A stretch of DNA of 64,000 bases from an uncultured Acidobacteriaceae bacterium (GCA_903828675.1 CAIKND010000221.1:62001-126000); one strand, 5' to 3'; positions 29,353-39,158 are shown, counted from the first letter of the stretch. Made by a program: numbers and translations. The notes: generated by a model not told the origin, from the letters alone.

Positions 29353-30098
29353 CCTTTCGCCGCTTCCGGCGCGCTGTGGCGTTGGCCTTTTCTCTAGCCC
29401 TCTGTATCGTTCGGTTCTGGCTGTTGCATCTCACCGGTCCGGTTACTCTCTATCGTCGCGCCCTGTGGGTTCAGCAAACTGCGCGGGGAATTCTCAAGAG
29501 CCTCGGCATTCATTGCAAGGTGGAAGGCCAACCGCCTACACACGGCCTGGTTGTTGCCAATCACCTCAGCTACATCGATATCCTCGTCCTTTCGGCGGAT
29601 ATGCCCTGTTTCTTTGTCGCCAAAATGGAAATTGGCGGCTGGCCGTTCTTTGGAAAGGCGGCGCGCACAGGCGGCACCATCTTTGTCGACCGGTCCAGCC
29701 TTGCCAGCGCCCAATCCGTTGCTGAACAGATGACCGAGAGGCTCCAGTTGCCCATCCCGGTTCCTGTCCTGCTGTTTCCCGAGGGCACCAGCACCGATGG
29801 AAGCCAGGTGATCCGTTTCCACTCCAGGCTGATTGATCCCGCCACATCTTTAGGCGTGCCCATCACAACCGCCGCCGTGCGCTATGTTATCGGCGACGGC
29901 ATGGAGGAACGGGAGCTTTGCTGGTACGGCGACGAAACCTTCGCGAACCACATGTGGAAGGTGCTCGGCGTGGCCGATTTCTGGGCCGATGTCCGCTTCG
30001 GTGAGCCCCGCGTCTATACCGACCGCCGCAGAGCCGCCGACGAAACCCGCTCGGAGATTACAGCCATGAGGGAAGAGAGCGCGCTGGTTCTCCAGTAG
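29349..30098 (+). CDS. 1-acyl-sn-glycerol-3-phosphate acyltransferase-like (PlsC/OlsA type)
   Basis: VVANHLSYIDILVLS (HX4D-like), FVDRSS, LFPEGTSTDG. Confidence 0.85.
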   Translation: MTFRRFRRAVALAFSLALCIVRFWLLHLTGPVTLYRRALWVQQTARGILKSLGIHCKVEGQPPTHGLVVANHLSYIDILVLSADMPCFFVAKMEIGGWPFFGKAARTGGTIFVDRSSLASAQSVAEQMTERLQLPIPVPVLLFPEGTSTDGSQVIRFHSRLIDPATSLGVPITTAAVRYVIGDGMEERELCWYGDETFANHMWKVLGVADFWADVRFGEPRVYTDRRRAADETRSEITAMREESALVLQ

Positions 30099-30161
30099 CC
30101 CTCAATGAACTCCCCAATAGCTCATCTGCCAGGCAACGGAAAAAAGCGAAAGCTGCGAGTT

Positions 30162-30659
30162 CTACTTCGCCATGATCGCCGCGGCCGCGCTGGCGCACTG
30201 CCCGTCCTGCACGCTTTGACCGCCTGACACACCCACCGCACCGATAATCTTGCCGTTCTCAACCAGCGGAATCCCGCCCTCTATCGGTATCGCACCCTCG
30301 ACTTTGAGAATGCGCAGCCCAATACCGCCGCCGGCAACAGCGTCTTCATAGACCTTTGTGGGGCGCTTGAAAAGTGCGGCTGAGCGCGCCTTTGCAATCG
30401 ACAGCTGGATGCTCCCGATCTGTGTGCCGTCCATCTTTTCAAAGAAGATCAGGTAGCCCGAGGGGTCCACAATCGCGACCGCCATGAGCCAGCCATTCTT
30501 CTGCGCCTCGGTAACGGCGGCAGCCGCCACCAGTTTGGCCTTTTCTATTGGGATCGGGCCGCCGTAAAGAACGGGTTGCTGGGCCTGGAGACTTGCGCTC
30601 AGTGCAAGCGCGGCCCCCAACAGGCTGATTGCTCTTACGACCATTTTGCCTTGATGCAT
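30162..30659 (-). CDS. GlcG/HbpS family heme-binding-like protein (DUF336)
   Basis: Signal peptide; VAIVDPSGYLIFFEKMDGTQIGSIQLSIAKARSAALFKRPT; GAVGVSGG. Confidence 0.8.
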   Translation of the reverse strand: MHQGKMVVRAISLLGAALALSASLQAQQPVLYGGPIPIEKAKLVAAAAVTEAQKNGWLMAVAIVDPSGYLIFFEKMDGTQIGSIQLSIAKARSAALFKRPTKVYEDAVAGGGIGLRILKVEGAIPIEGGIPLVENGKIIGAVGVSGGQSVQDGQCASAAAAIMAK

Positions 30660-30785
30660 GCTTCTTCTCCGGCAGAGAGTGGCTTCGCGGCGAACGCGCC
30701 CGTTCAGCTTCACAATTCGCTCCCATCATAGATGAGGGATGAAAATGCGCAGGACCCGGTACTTCGTAAGCATCGATGCCTCTGT

Positions 30786-31856
30786 CTAAGCGCTCAGTCC
30801 AGCACTGTCTTTCGGTCTCGGAGTACTCGTCGAACCCCGAACCACCAGGCTGGTCGACACCAGGAATTCACGCTGCATATGAGGATCGCCGGGGTCTTCT
30901 GCCTGCTGGCGAAGCGCCTCAAACGCAGCCCGCGCAAGGTCAATGCGGGAAAGGCGAATTGTCGTCAGCGGCGGCAGAGTGAACTCGGCAAAATCGATGT
31001 CATCGAGGCCGATGACCGACAAGTCCTTGGGTACGTGCAGGCCTTCCATGTAAGCCGCACGCAGCACGCCGATGGCGATCATGTCGTTCGAGCAGACTAT
31101 CGCTGTGGGCCGCACCGGGAAGTTCTTCAACTGGGCATATCCGGCTACGCCGCCCTTGAGCGTGTGGTTGCACTCTATAATCCAATGCTTCTCGATTGCC
31201 AACCCCGCCGCCTGCATCGCCGTCCTGAAGTCGTTCTCGCGCGTAATCGCGGAGTGGAGTTTGTGCGGTCCGGCGAAAAAGGCGATCTTCGTGTGCCCCA
31301 GTGCGGCCAGGTGGTTCACGGCTGCATGAATGCCCGTCGAGTAGTCCAGCAGAATCGTGCTCGCCTTGGGATCGTCCAGCTTGAACTCCGCCAGCACGAT
31401 CGGCACATTGCGGTGCGTCAACTGGTCAAGAATAGGCTCTTCCTCGCCGAACGTCATTACGGCGACCCCTTCCACTTTGCGTTCCAGCATGCGGCGAACG
31501 CAGTTGGTCAGAACCTCCGGGTCGCTATTCGAAGAACTGACCAGGATCTCGTATCCGTTGGCTACAGCGATCTCCTCAAAGCTCTGGATCAGCTCGGGAA
31601 AGAATGGGTTGGTGATGTTTTCAACGATGATGCCTAACAAACGGCTCCGCCCCGACACCAGCGTGCGCGCATGAGTGTTGGGAAAGTAATTCAACTGCTT
31701 GATGGCCTGCCACACACGCTTTGACAGCCGTTCGCTCACCAGCGGAGATCCGTTGATGGTCCTGGAAACTGTTGCGATTGAAACCTTGGCGACGGCGGCG
31801 ACGGTACGGATATCGGGCGTCTTGATGACTGTCTTGCGATCTGCTTTTCGAGGCAC
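30786..31856 (-). CDS. LacI-family transcriptional regulator
   Basis: DIRTVAAVAKVSIATVSRTINGSPLVSERL HTH and periplasmic-binding-protein-like domain. Confidence 0.9.
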   Translation of the reverse strand: MPRKADRKTVIKTPDIRTVAAVAKVSIATVSRTINGSPLVSERLSKRVWQAIKQLNYFPNTHARTLVSGRSRLLGIIVENITNPFFPELIQSFEEIAVANGYEILVSSSNSDPEVLTNCVRRMLERKVEGVAVMTFGEEEPILDQLTHRNVPIVLAEFKLDDPKASTILLDYSTGIHAAVNHLAALGHTKIAFFAGPHKLHSAITRENDFRTAMQAAGLAIEKHWIIECNHTLKGGVAGYAQLKNFPVRPTAIVCSNDMIAIGVLRAAYMEGLHVPKDLSVIGLDDIDFAEFTLPPLTTIRLSRIDLARAAFEALRQQAEDPGDPHMQREFLVSTSLVVRGSTSTPRPKDSAGLSA

Positions 31857-31923
31857 GGACGGATCCTAATTCATCTAAATCGAGTGTGAAAGCAATGGTA
31901 GTGCATTTGCCGGAAGATTGTTG

Positions 31924-31954
31924 GCTTCGGGTGAGAATTATTCTCACCCGAAGC
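31924..31954. promoter_or_regulatory. Perfect 31-bp palindrome (possible operator or terminator)
   Basis: GCTTCGGGTGAGAA TTA TTCTCACCCGAAGC. Confidence 0.55.
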
Positions 31955-31992
31955 TCATACCTAAGTAATGCTCTCCTCCAAAAAAGATGAGC

Positions 31993-33447
31993 CTAATCTC
32001 TCTCCGCAATCAGCAAACGCAAATCGCGCAGATTGTGCCCCGTAGGCCCGGTGACGACTGCATCACCCAGAGCCGTGAACATGGGACAGGCGTTGAAGGC
32101 CGCCAGCGACTCCTTGAGGTGGAATCCAAATGCATGCGCGCGGGTCACCGTCGTTGGATCGGCGATAGCGCCGGCCGCCTGTGTGTTGCCGTCGATGCCG
32201 TCGGAACCGGCGCTCAAAACGGTTAGCCGCTCACCCGGATGGTTCTCCAGTTCCAGCGCGCAGGCCATCGCGAATTGCTGGTTGCGGCCGCCCGCGCCAG
32301 GCTTGCGGTTCAGCGTTACCGTAACCTCGCCCACCGAGATCAGGCAGAGCCGCTTATGCGTCGTGCGAAGCGAGTGGAAGAGATTCAGCAGGTAGCGCGC
32401 CGCATCCGCATAGTCCCAGTCGTCGCAGCTATTGTCCACGGCGGCAAAGTAGCCGGCTTTCTCCGCCATGGCCTTAGCGCTCTCCACCAGGTCATGGCTT
32501 GAAAGCAAAATCTCGAATACAGAATCGCGAAAGGCCTCGTCTTCTTCGCTCATGTTGACCGCGGCCGCCACCCGCCGCGCGGGAGCGATCTCGGGTCGCG
32601 CCAGCTTGGGAAAGAACGATGGCCGCCAGCCCTTGTTGCCCGGTGACTCGGGCATATCGTCACGCTCGAAAAACGCGCGGATCGAGGCTGGAAGCTTCGC
32701 CGACAAGTCGTACTTTGCAATCAGCTCGCGTACATCAGCAATTGTGGAGTGATCGGGAGAAGTAGGGCCGGACGAAAGCGCGTCCAGCGTGCGTAGCGGC
32801 ACGTCCGGCAGCAGCAGGCTTACCTTGGCAGCATCGGGCGCGGCCATCGCCAGCCGCCCGCCCTTGACTGCGGAAAAATGCTTGCGCAGCGTGTTGATCT
32901 CGTTGATGGGAGCGCCCGAGGCCAGCAGCAACTGGTGGAATTCCTGCGTCTCTTCCAGCGTGATCTTCGGATCCAGCGGCAGGTCGAACATGGCCGAGCC
33001 GCCTCCGGAGATCAAAAAGAAGATGAGGGTATCCTTTCGGGCTTTCCGCAGAAGCGCCAGCGTGGCGCGCGCCGCGGCAAACGTGTCTTCGTTGGGCAGC
33101 GGATGCCCGCCCTCAAAGTACCGGATGCGCCAGTTGCGGCTATGCGGTACCTGATTCCAGCAGCAGATCCCGCTCAATCCCTTGCGCCGCTTCATCCGAT
33201 CCAGCAGTGTATCCAGCATCGGCCCCGCCGCCTTGCCCAGCGAGATCACAAAAATGCGCTTGTAAGCGGAAAGGTCGATTGTCGCGGGACCGCCACCGTC
33301 CGGCAGCAAGCGGTGCAGCGTGTTGCCTTCGAAGTGCAGGCGCCGGTCAAACGCTGCTGCTATGTTGCAAGCCTTGATCGCGCCGGTAAAGATTTCCGTG
33401 GCCGTAGTGTGCAGTGTGTCCAATGCGGTATCGCTGGCCGGGGTCAT
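31993..33447 (-). CDS. Glycerate 2-kinase, MOFRL family
   Basis: ISLGKAAGPMLD, LISGGGSAMFDLP, SAGSDGIDGNTQAAGAIADPTT. Confidence 0.85.
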   Translation of the reverse strand: MTPASDTALDTLHTTATEIFTGAIKACNIAAAFDRRLHFEGNTLHRLLPDGGGPATIDLSAYKRIFVISLGKAAGPMLDTLLDRMKRRKGLSGICCWNQVPHSRNWRIRYFEGGHPLPNEDTFAAARATLALLRKARKDTLIFFLISGGGSAMFDLPLDPKITLEETQEFHQLLLASGAPINEINTLRKHFSAVKGGRLAMAAPDAAKVSLLLPDVPLRTLDALSSGPTSPDHSTIADVRELIAKYDLSAKLPASIRAFFERDDMPESPGNKGWRPSFFPKLARPEIAPARRVAAAVNMSEEDEAFRDSVFEILLSSHDLVESAKAMAEKAGYFAAVDNSCDDWDYADAARYLLNLFHSLRTTHKRLCLISVGEVTVTLNRKPGAGGRNQQFAMACALELENHPGERLTVLSAGSDGIDGNTQAAGAIADPTTVTRAHAFGFHLKESLAAFNACPMFTALGDAVVTGPTGHNLRDLRLLIAERD

Positions 33448-34163
33448 GGTAATTGCTCCTTCAGCCACCCTGCGAGCGCTTGCTGCATCGGCTCCAGATG
33501 ACCGGTAAAAAAGTGATCGGCGCCGGGAAGGAGCACCAGTCGTTTAGGTTTGGCGGCATAGGCGGCCACTTGGGTCAACTGCGAGGCCGGCGCGAACTGA
33601 TCGTGGTCTCCACTCAGGAAAAGCTTGGGAAGGGAACAGGTACTGAGGGAAGGATAACTGTAACGGCGGTCTTGATCCTCAGTGGGAAGGCCAAGTGCTG
33701 CCAAAGCGCGGACCTGCGCAACGGCATTGCTAGTGCTGCAACAAGCGCCCACCATCATCGCCGCGCCAAAGCTGAATCCGGCTGCAATCACGGGAAGATT
33801 GTATTCGTTTTCAAGCCAGCTCAAACCGGCCAGAACATCGCCCGTCTCTGCCTCGCCATCGTGCGTGCCCTGGCTCAGCCCCGTGCCGCGAAAGTTGAAG
33901 CGCAGAACCGGACAGCCCAACCCCCATTGAGGATCGTTCATCGCCTTCATGGCGTGGTACACAACCTTGTTGTGCATGGTGCCGCTGCCCAAGGGATGGG
34001 GATGGCAAAGCAGCACTGCAAACGGTGCATCTGCGCCACCTTCGTTCACCAACGCTTCCAGCCGGCCGGCTGGGCCGGTCAAATCCACGCTGCGCAGCAT
34101 CGCTGTGGCGGGAACCTGGTTTGGTTGGGCGGGTGTCGTGGTGGCGCTCATTCCACCCCTCAT
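33444..34163 (-). CDS. Alpha/beta hydrolase
   Basis: LLCHPHPLGSGTMHNKVV, RFNFRGTGLSQG, AAGFSFGAAMM, LPGADHFF. Confidence 0.85.
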   Translation of the reverse strand: MRGGMSATTTPAQPNQVPATAMLRSVDLTGPAGRLEALVNEGGADAPFAVLLCHPHPLGSGTMHNKVVYHAMKAMNDPQWGLGCPVLRFNFRGTGLSQGTHDGEAETGDVLAGLSWLENEYNLPVIAAGFSFGAAMMVGACCSTSNAVAQVRALAALGLPTEDQDRRYSYPSLSTCSLPKLFLSGDHDQFAPASQLTQVAAYAAKPKRLVLLPGADHFFTGHLEPMQQALAGWLKEQLP

Positions 34164-34302
34164 TGTACGCGCAACCGGCTCCCCGATTTGTGACCTTTGC
34201 CGCCAGTTAACAGATTTCGCGGCGTCACCCTGGTCGCAGCCGTCACTGCCGATTCTTTGCCTTGAGAAAGTGAAACCCCTTCTAAGGTATTCTGGCTGCA
34301 TC

Positions 34303-35346
34303 ATGAACGATAACTTCCAGCCTCACCCAATCGACCCCATCGCGCTGACGCGCCAATTGTGCGAGATCGAATCCACCACCTACAACGAGGGTGCGGTGGG
34401 CGACTTCCTGGCCGATTTTCTAGCCCGGCGGGGTTGGGCGGTCGAGAAGACACCGGTCGAGCAGCCTCAGGAGAGCGTTGACGGCGGACCGCGCTGGAAC
34501 GTCTACGCCGGCGTGGCTGGCCAGATGCCCGACTTGGTCTTTTCCACCCATATGGACACTGTCCCACCCTACATTCCTTTCAGAGAGGACGACGACTTCA
34601 TGTATGGGCGCGGAGTTTCCGACGCCAAAGGCATCATCGCCGCCCAGGTGGCCGCGAGCGAGGTGCTTCGCGATGCGGGATTCCCAGTAGGACTGTTGTT
34701 TGTCAGCGGTGAAGAGCGCGACTCGGCCGGAGCCAGAGCCGCCAACCTCGTCCCCAGGGGCAACCGCTTCCTCATCAACGGCGAGCCGACCGACAATCGC
34801 CTGGCCCTGGCTTCCAAGGGAGCCCTGCGTGCGACCTTGAAGTGCACCGGCGTCATGGCTCACTCGGCCTATCCGGAACTGGGCGACAGCGCCGTCCACA
34901 AGCTTGTAGAGGTTCTGGGCCGGCTCTTAGCCCTGCAACTCCCCGTCGACAAGGATGCAGGCCCCAGCACGCTCAACATTGGTCAGATTCAGGGCGGGCA
35001 CGCTCCCAACGTGATCGCCGACAAGGCTGAAGCGCAGGTGCTGGTCCGTCTCGTTGGTGATTCCGCCCCGGTGCGCGCCGCCATCATCGAGGCCGCCGCC
35101 GGACTCGCCGAAGTTGCCTTCACCCTCGACCTCGCCTTCGTCCGCCTGCGCGCTATCCCGGGCCTCCCAACCATGGTCGCCAAGTTCGCAACTGATATTC
35201 CCATGCTGACTAACTGGGGTGAGCCACTCCTGCTCGGCCCCGGGTCCATTCACGTCGCCCACACCCCCCAGGAAAAGCTGGCAAAGCAGGAACTGCGAGA
35301 TTCAGTCGACTTATACGTCAAAGTAGCGAAGCAGCTACTGGCATAA
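34303..35346 (+). CDS. M20-family metallopeptidase (ArgE/DapE-like)
   Basis: VFSTHMDTVPPY, GRGVSDAKGIIAAQ, VSGEERDSAGA, GPGSIHVAHTPQE. Confidence 0.85.
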   Translation: MNDNFQPHPIDPIALTRQLCEIESTTYNEGAVGDFLADFLARRGWAVEKTPVEQPQESVDGGPRWNVYAGVAGQMPDLVFSTHMDTVPPYIPFREDDDFMYGRGVSDAKGIIAAQVAASEVLRDAGFPVGLLFVSGEERDSAGARAANLVPRGNRFLINGEPTDNRLALASKGALRATLKCTGVMAHSAYPELGDSAVHKLVEVLGRLLALQLPVDKDAGPSTLNIGQIQGGHAPNVIADKAEAQVLVRLVGDSAPVRAAIIEAAAGLAEVAFTLDLAFVRLRAIPGLPTMVAKFATDIPMLTNWGEPLLLGPGSIHVAHTPQEKLAKQELRDSVDLYVKVAKQLLA

Positions 35347-35408
35347 AAAATCCGTCCCTCGCAAATTCGACTGAGAAGTACGAACTCAAACTGTCGCAGA
35401 AAAGCCCC

Positions 35409-35449
35409 GTGCCCCATCCATTCCGCGCTTTTTGCGGAATGGGTGGGAG
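35409..35449. repeat. GTGCCCC-type covarying hairpin, copy 3
   Basis: GTGCCCCATCCATTCCGC gcttttt GCGGAATGGGTGGGA. Confidence 0.7.
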
Positions 35450-35564
35450 AGCATGAACTCCATCTCGCCAATTCACCAACCTCCGCGAACTTTCTCCGCC
35501 CCGTCTGCATCCATCCGCCCGCTGCAACATCTAAACCTATGAAGGATTGGAGGATGAATTCAGA

Positions 35565-36119
35565 ATGAGTGCATCAATTTATGACATTCCGGTTCACAAA
35601 ATTACCGGCGAGGACACGTCGCTCGGCGAGTTCAAGGGCAAGGTGCTACTGGTAGTCAACGTAGCCTCAAAGTGCGGCTTGACCCCGCAGTACGAGGGCC
35701 TCGAGAAGCTCTACGAGCAATTCAGCGGACAGGGTCTTGTCGTTGCCGGCTTCCCGGCCAACGATTTCAAAAGCCAGGAGCCCGGTACCGAGCAGGAGAT
35801 TCAAACCTTCTGCACCATGAACTTCGGCGTCAAATTCCCCATGTTCAGCAAGATCGCCGTCGTCGGCCCGGAAAAGCATCCACTCTACGCGGCTTTGATC
35901 GCGGCCCAGCCCAAGGCCACAAGCGTCTCTGAGATTCCCTGGCGCGAGAAGCTCAAGGGCTACGGCATCGAGGGCAACCCAGAGCCGGAACTGCTCTGGA
36001 ACTTCGAGAAGTTCCTGGTCGGCCGCACCGGCGAAGTCGTCCAGCGGTTCGCGCCCGACACCACCCCGGATGCGCCCGCCCTGGTTGCCGCCATCCAGGC
36101 CGAACTAGCAAAGAACTAA
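35565..36119 (+). CDS. Glutathione peroxidase family (Cys type)
   Basis: NVASKCGLTPQYEGLEKLY, FPANDFKSQEPGT, WNFEKFLV. Confidence 0.9.
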   Translation: MSASIYDIPVHKITGEDTSLGEFKGKVLLVVNVASKCGLTPQYEGLEKLYEQFSGQGLVVAGFPANDFKSQEPGTEQEIQTFCTMNFGVKFPMFSKIAVVGPEKHPLYAALIAAQPKATSVSEIPWREKLKGYGIEGNPEPELLWNFEKFLVGRTGEVVQRFAPDTTPDAPALVAAIQAELAKN

Positions 36120-36128
36120 CCAGGCAAT

Positions 36129-36182
36129 TGGCGCGGGTGGCTGAGATCTCGCTACAAAGCGAGACCACAGCCACCCGCGCCA
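36129..36182. repeat. Two-tier long hairpin between gpx and DUF255 gene
   Basis: TGGCGCGGGTGGCTG / CAGCCACCCGCGCCA 15-bp perfect arms, inner CTCGCT acaa AGCGAG. Confidence 0.75.
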
Positions 36183-36196
36183 TTTATTCTCAGCCC

Positions 36197-38344
36197 ATGC
36201 CCGACCATCTTTCCTCAACGCACGGCGTCTCCAACCTGCTTGAATCGGCGGCTTCCTCCTACCTGCGCTCGGCGCGGCATCAGCCCGTCCAATGGCATCC
36301 GTGGGGTGAGGCGGCTTTTGCACGCGCCCTGGCTGAGGACAAGCCGGTACTGCTGGACATCGGCGCGGTCTGGTGCCATTGGTGCCACGTCATGGACCGC
36401 GAATCCTACGAGAATCCCGAAATCGCCGCCCTCATCAACAGGGACTTCATCGCCGTCAAGGTGGACCGCGACGAGCGCCCCGACGTCGATGCGCGCTACC
36501 AGGCTGCGGTTTCGGCAATTACCGGCCAGGGCGGCTGGCCCCTCACCGCGTTTCTTACGCCCGATGGCCGCCCCTACTTTGGCGGTACCTATATCCCACC
36601 CGACGACCGCTATGGTCGCCCCGGCTTTGGCCGCGTTCTGCAGGCCATGGCCCAGGTATGGCACGAGCGCCGCGACGAGGCTCTTGAAACTGCCGGCAGC
36701 GTCATGTCCGCCATCGAGCACAATGAGAGCTTCTCTGGCGGTGGTGGCGACCTGACTCTGGCCCTGGTCGACAAGATCGCCGGCTCGGCGCTTGGCAAAT
36801 TCGATCCGCGCTACGGCGGCTTCGGCTCACAGCCCAAGTTCCCCCATCCCGGCGCTCTTGACCTGCTGCTTGAAATTGCCATGAGCCGCGACAACGAGCT
36901 GGCCCGCGATGCCTTCATCACCACCCTTGAAAAAATGGCGCGCGGCGGCGTCTATGACCAGCTTGCCGGCGGATTTCACCGCTACAGCGTCGATGAGCGC
37001 TGGGTGGTCCCGCACTTCGAAAAGATGCTCTATGACAACACCGAGCTGCTCAGGAACTACGTGCACGGCTTCCAGAGCTTCGTCCGCGAGGACTTTCTGC
37101 AAACCGCTCGCGAGATCGTCGCCTGGCTCGATTCCACCATGACCAACCGCGAGCGAGGCGGCTTTTATGCCTCTCAGGATGCCGACGTGGGACTCGACGA
37201 CGACGGCGACTACTTTACCTGGACAGTGCAGGAAGCGGCGGCAGTGCTCGATCCGGCCCAACTCGAATTTGCGGCCAGCTACTGGCATATCGGCGAACTC
37301 GGCGACATGCACCACAACCCCGCCAAGAACGTCCTCCATGTGGATTCGACTCTGGAAGAGCGCGCCGCAAAAGGGGCTGACCCGGAACACCTGCGCGGAC
37401 TGCGGGACGCTGCAAAGCGCAAGCTTCTCGCCGCGCGCAGCCTCCGCCCCACTCCGTTTATTGACCAGACCCTCTATACCGGCTGGAACGCGATGGCGGT
37501 CACGGCTTATCTTGAAACCGCCCGCGTCCTGCGCATGGATTCGGCCCGCGACTTTGCCCTCCGCACCCTGAACCGGCTCTTGGATGAGGCATGGGACGGA
37601 GCCGCCACGCTCGATCACGTTATTGCCTATCCGGATGAAGCCAACGGCACTGCGGCTGAGAAGGCCCCCGGCACCCTCGATGATTACGCCTTCACCGTGC
37701 ACGCCTGCATCGACGCCTGGTTTGCCAGCGGAAACATGAAGTATTACGAGGTGGCGGTCAAGGTCGCCGACGCCATGATCACCCGCTTCTATGACAGCAC
37801 CGGCGGCGCCTTCTACGATGCCGCCGCAACCCAGCAGGGGAAGACGCCGCTTGGCGCTCTCGGCGCGCGCCGCAAGCCTCTTCAGGACACACCCACCCCC
37901 GCCGGAAATCCAACCGCGGCCTCCGCCCTCCTCCGCCTTGAGACCCTGAGCGGACGTCAGGAATATCGCGACATCGCCGAGGATACGCTGGCCTGCTTTG
38001 GCGGCATCGTGGAGCACTTCGGCCTCTACGCAGGCAGCTACGGGCTGGCTCTCGAGCGGCTGTTGCTTGACCCGCTGCAGGTCGTAGTCGTCGGTTCAGG
38101 CCCTGAAGCGGCCCGTCTCGAGGCAATGGCCGTTGCGCGCTTCGCCATCAACAAGACCGTGATGCGTGTCGCGCCTTTCCGCCTGGTCCCCGGCGGCATT
38201 CCTGAGGCCCTGGCCGAGATGTTGCTCCAGGTTCCGCCCCCGTCCGGAGCTGAAGTGTGGGCCATCGTCTGCCGCGGCCGCACCTGCCTTCCCCCCATCA
38301 CCGATGCTGAAGCTCTCCTTCAAGCTCTGGAGCCAATCGCCTAG
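36197..38344 (+). CDS. Thioredoxin-domain protein, DUF255/YyaL (SPATA20-like)
   Basis: NLLESAASSYLRSARHQPVQWHPWGEAAFARA, VWCHWCHVMDRESYENPEIA. Confidence 0.9.
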   Translation: MPDHLSSTHGVSNLLESAASSYLRSARHQPVQWHPWGEAAFARALAEDKPVLLDIGAVWCHWCHVMDRESYENPEIAALINRDFIAVKVDRDERPDVDARYQAAVSAITGQGGWPLTAFLTPDGRPYFGGTYIPPDDRYGRPGFGRVLQAMAQVWHERRDEALETAGSVMSAIEHNESFSGGGGDLTLALVDKIAGSALGKFDPRYGGFGSQPKFPHPGALDLLLEIAMSRDNELARDAFITTLEKMARGGVYDQLAGGFHRYSVDERWVVPHFEKMLYDNTELLRNYVHGFQSFVREDFLQTAREIVAWLDSTMTNRERGGFYASQDADVGLDDDGDYFTWTVQEAAAVLDPAQLEFAASYWHIGELGDMHHNPAKNVLHVDSTLEERAAKGADPEHLRGLRDAAKRKLLAARSLRPTPFIDQTLYTGWNAMAVTAYLETARVLRMDSARDFALRTLNRLLDEAWDGAATLDHVIAYPDEANGTAAEKAPGTLDDYAFTVHACIDAWFASGNMKYYEVAVKVADAMITRFYDSTGGAFYDAAATQQGKTPLGALGARRKPLQDTPTPAGNPTAASALLRLETLSGRQEYRDIAEDTLACFGGIVEHFGLYAGSYGLALERLLLDPLQVVVVGSGPEAARLEAMAVARFAINKTVMRVAPFRLVPGGIPEALAEMLLQVPPPSGAEVWAIVCRGRTCLPPITDAEALLQALEPIA

Positions 38345-38390
38345 CAGCATCAGCCACCAGTTGTGCTTTCCATGCTGCGGATGGGCTACA

Positions 38391-38468
38391 GCAATTCCAG
38401 GATTGGTATACCTCGAAGGCAACCTCGCCCGAATTCTGCCAGGGTACGGTAATTCTGGTTTTGCTCTA
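38391..38468. repeat. MITE-like element, copy B (internally deleted)
   Basis: GCAATTCCAGGATTGGTATACCT ... CTGCCAGGGTACGGTAATTCTGGTTTTGCTCTA, end coincides with a stop codon. Confidence 0.75.
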
Positions 38469-39158
38469 AATGTTCTGGGAAACCGCTGTCCCTTCGCAAT
38501 GCGTTACATCGCTTCGGTAATAGCAGAACGGCGCATCCGGAATCTCCCACCATACCTCCAGGCGATGCGCCACGCGCATGCCGTTCCAAATGCGGAAGTC
38601 GCTGCCCCTTCCTTCCCACTTGGTATCCACTGCGTCTCTGCCCACCATGCGCGGCCGTATCGTGTGACACGAGGTCGGCTCGCCATCCGCTCCGATCTCA
38701 AAATCGACCGCAGCCCCGGTAGGGTCCGCTGAGTCCCGCACACGCAACACAGACTCAGCCACCGCGTTCCACTCCAGTGAAGCGTGATTGACAATCGCTG
38801 CCGGGCAGAGCATCAGCGAGCTTAGGTAACGTTGCACCTCGCCGCGATCGAGCTCCGGCCCGCGCGTGGCCTTCTTCAGCGTCAACAAGCCCGCCAGTCG
38901 GGACATCGCGATCCCGTGCCCGCCTTCATACGCGTCGGTGATCACAATGCCGCTGGTCCGCGCATCCCAGCGAAACTCGCTGAGTCTCGTCTGAAAGGTC
39001 AACTCGGCGGTAAAGGACATCCACCGCGACTCCTCTGACGCGCGCATTTCTCCCTTTTCAGATATCCGCACAGCCTGCAAGCCGCGCGCCGCTGCCTCCC
39101 CCTCAGGGAGCAGGAAGCCTGTGAGTCGTGCGAGCAGCACTGCTGTTTCATGATTCAT
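38466..39158 (-). CDS. DUF6544-like hypothetical protein
   Basis: Internal ATG at 39158; conserved-looking ORF to TAG at 38466. Confidence 0.6.
   Translation of the reverse strand: MNHETAVLLARLTGFLLPEGEAAARGLQAVRISEKGEMRASEESRWMSFTAELTFQTRLSEFRWDARTSGIVITDAYEGGHGIAMSRLAGLLTLKKATRGPELDRGEVQRYLSSLMLCPAAIVNHASLEWNAVAESVLRVRDSADPTGAAVDFEIGADGEPTSCHTIRPRMVGRDAVDTKWEGRGSDFRIWNGMRVAHRLEVWWEIPDAPFCYYRSDVTHCEGTAVSQNI

Noticed and set aside
30162-33447. GlcG, LacI regulator and glycerate kinase as a novel system
   Set aside because: Consistent with an ordinary glycolate/glycerate utilisation neighbourhood; no unusual architecture seen.
35565-36119. Possible selenocysteine glutathione peroxidase
   Set aside because: The active-site codon is TGC (Cys), no in-frame TGA and no SECIS needed.
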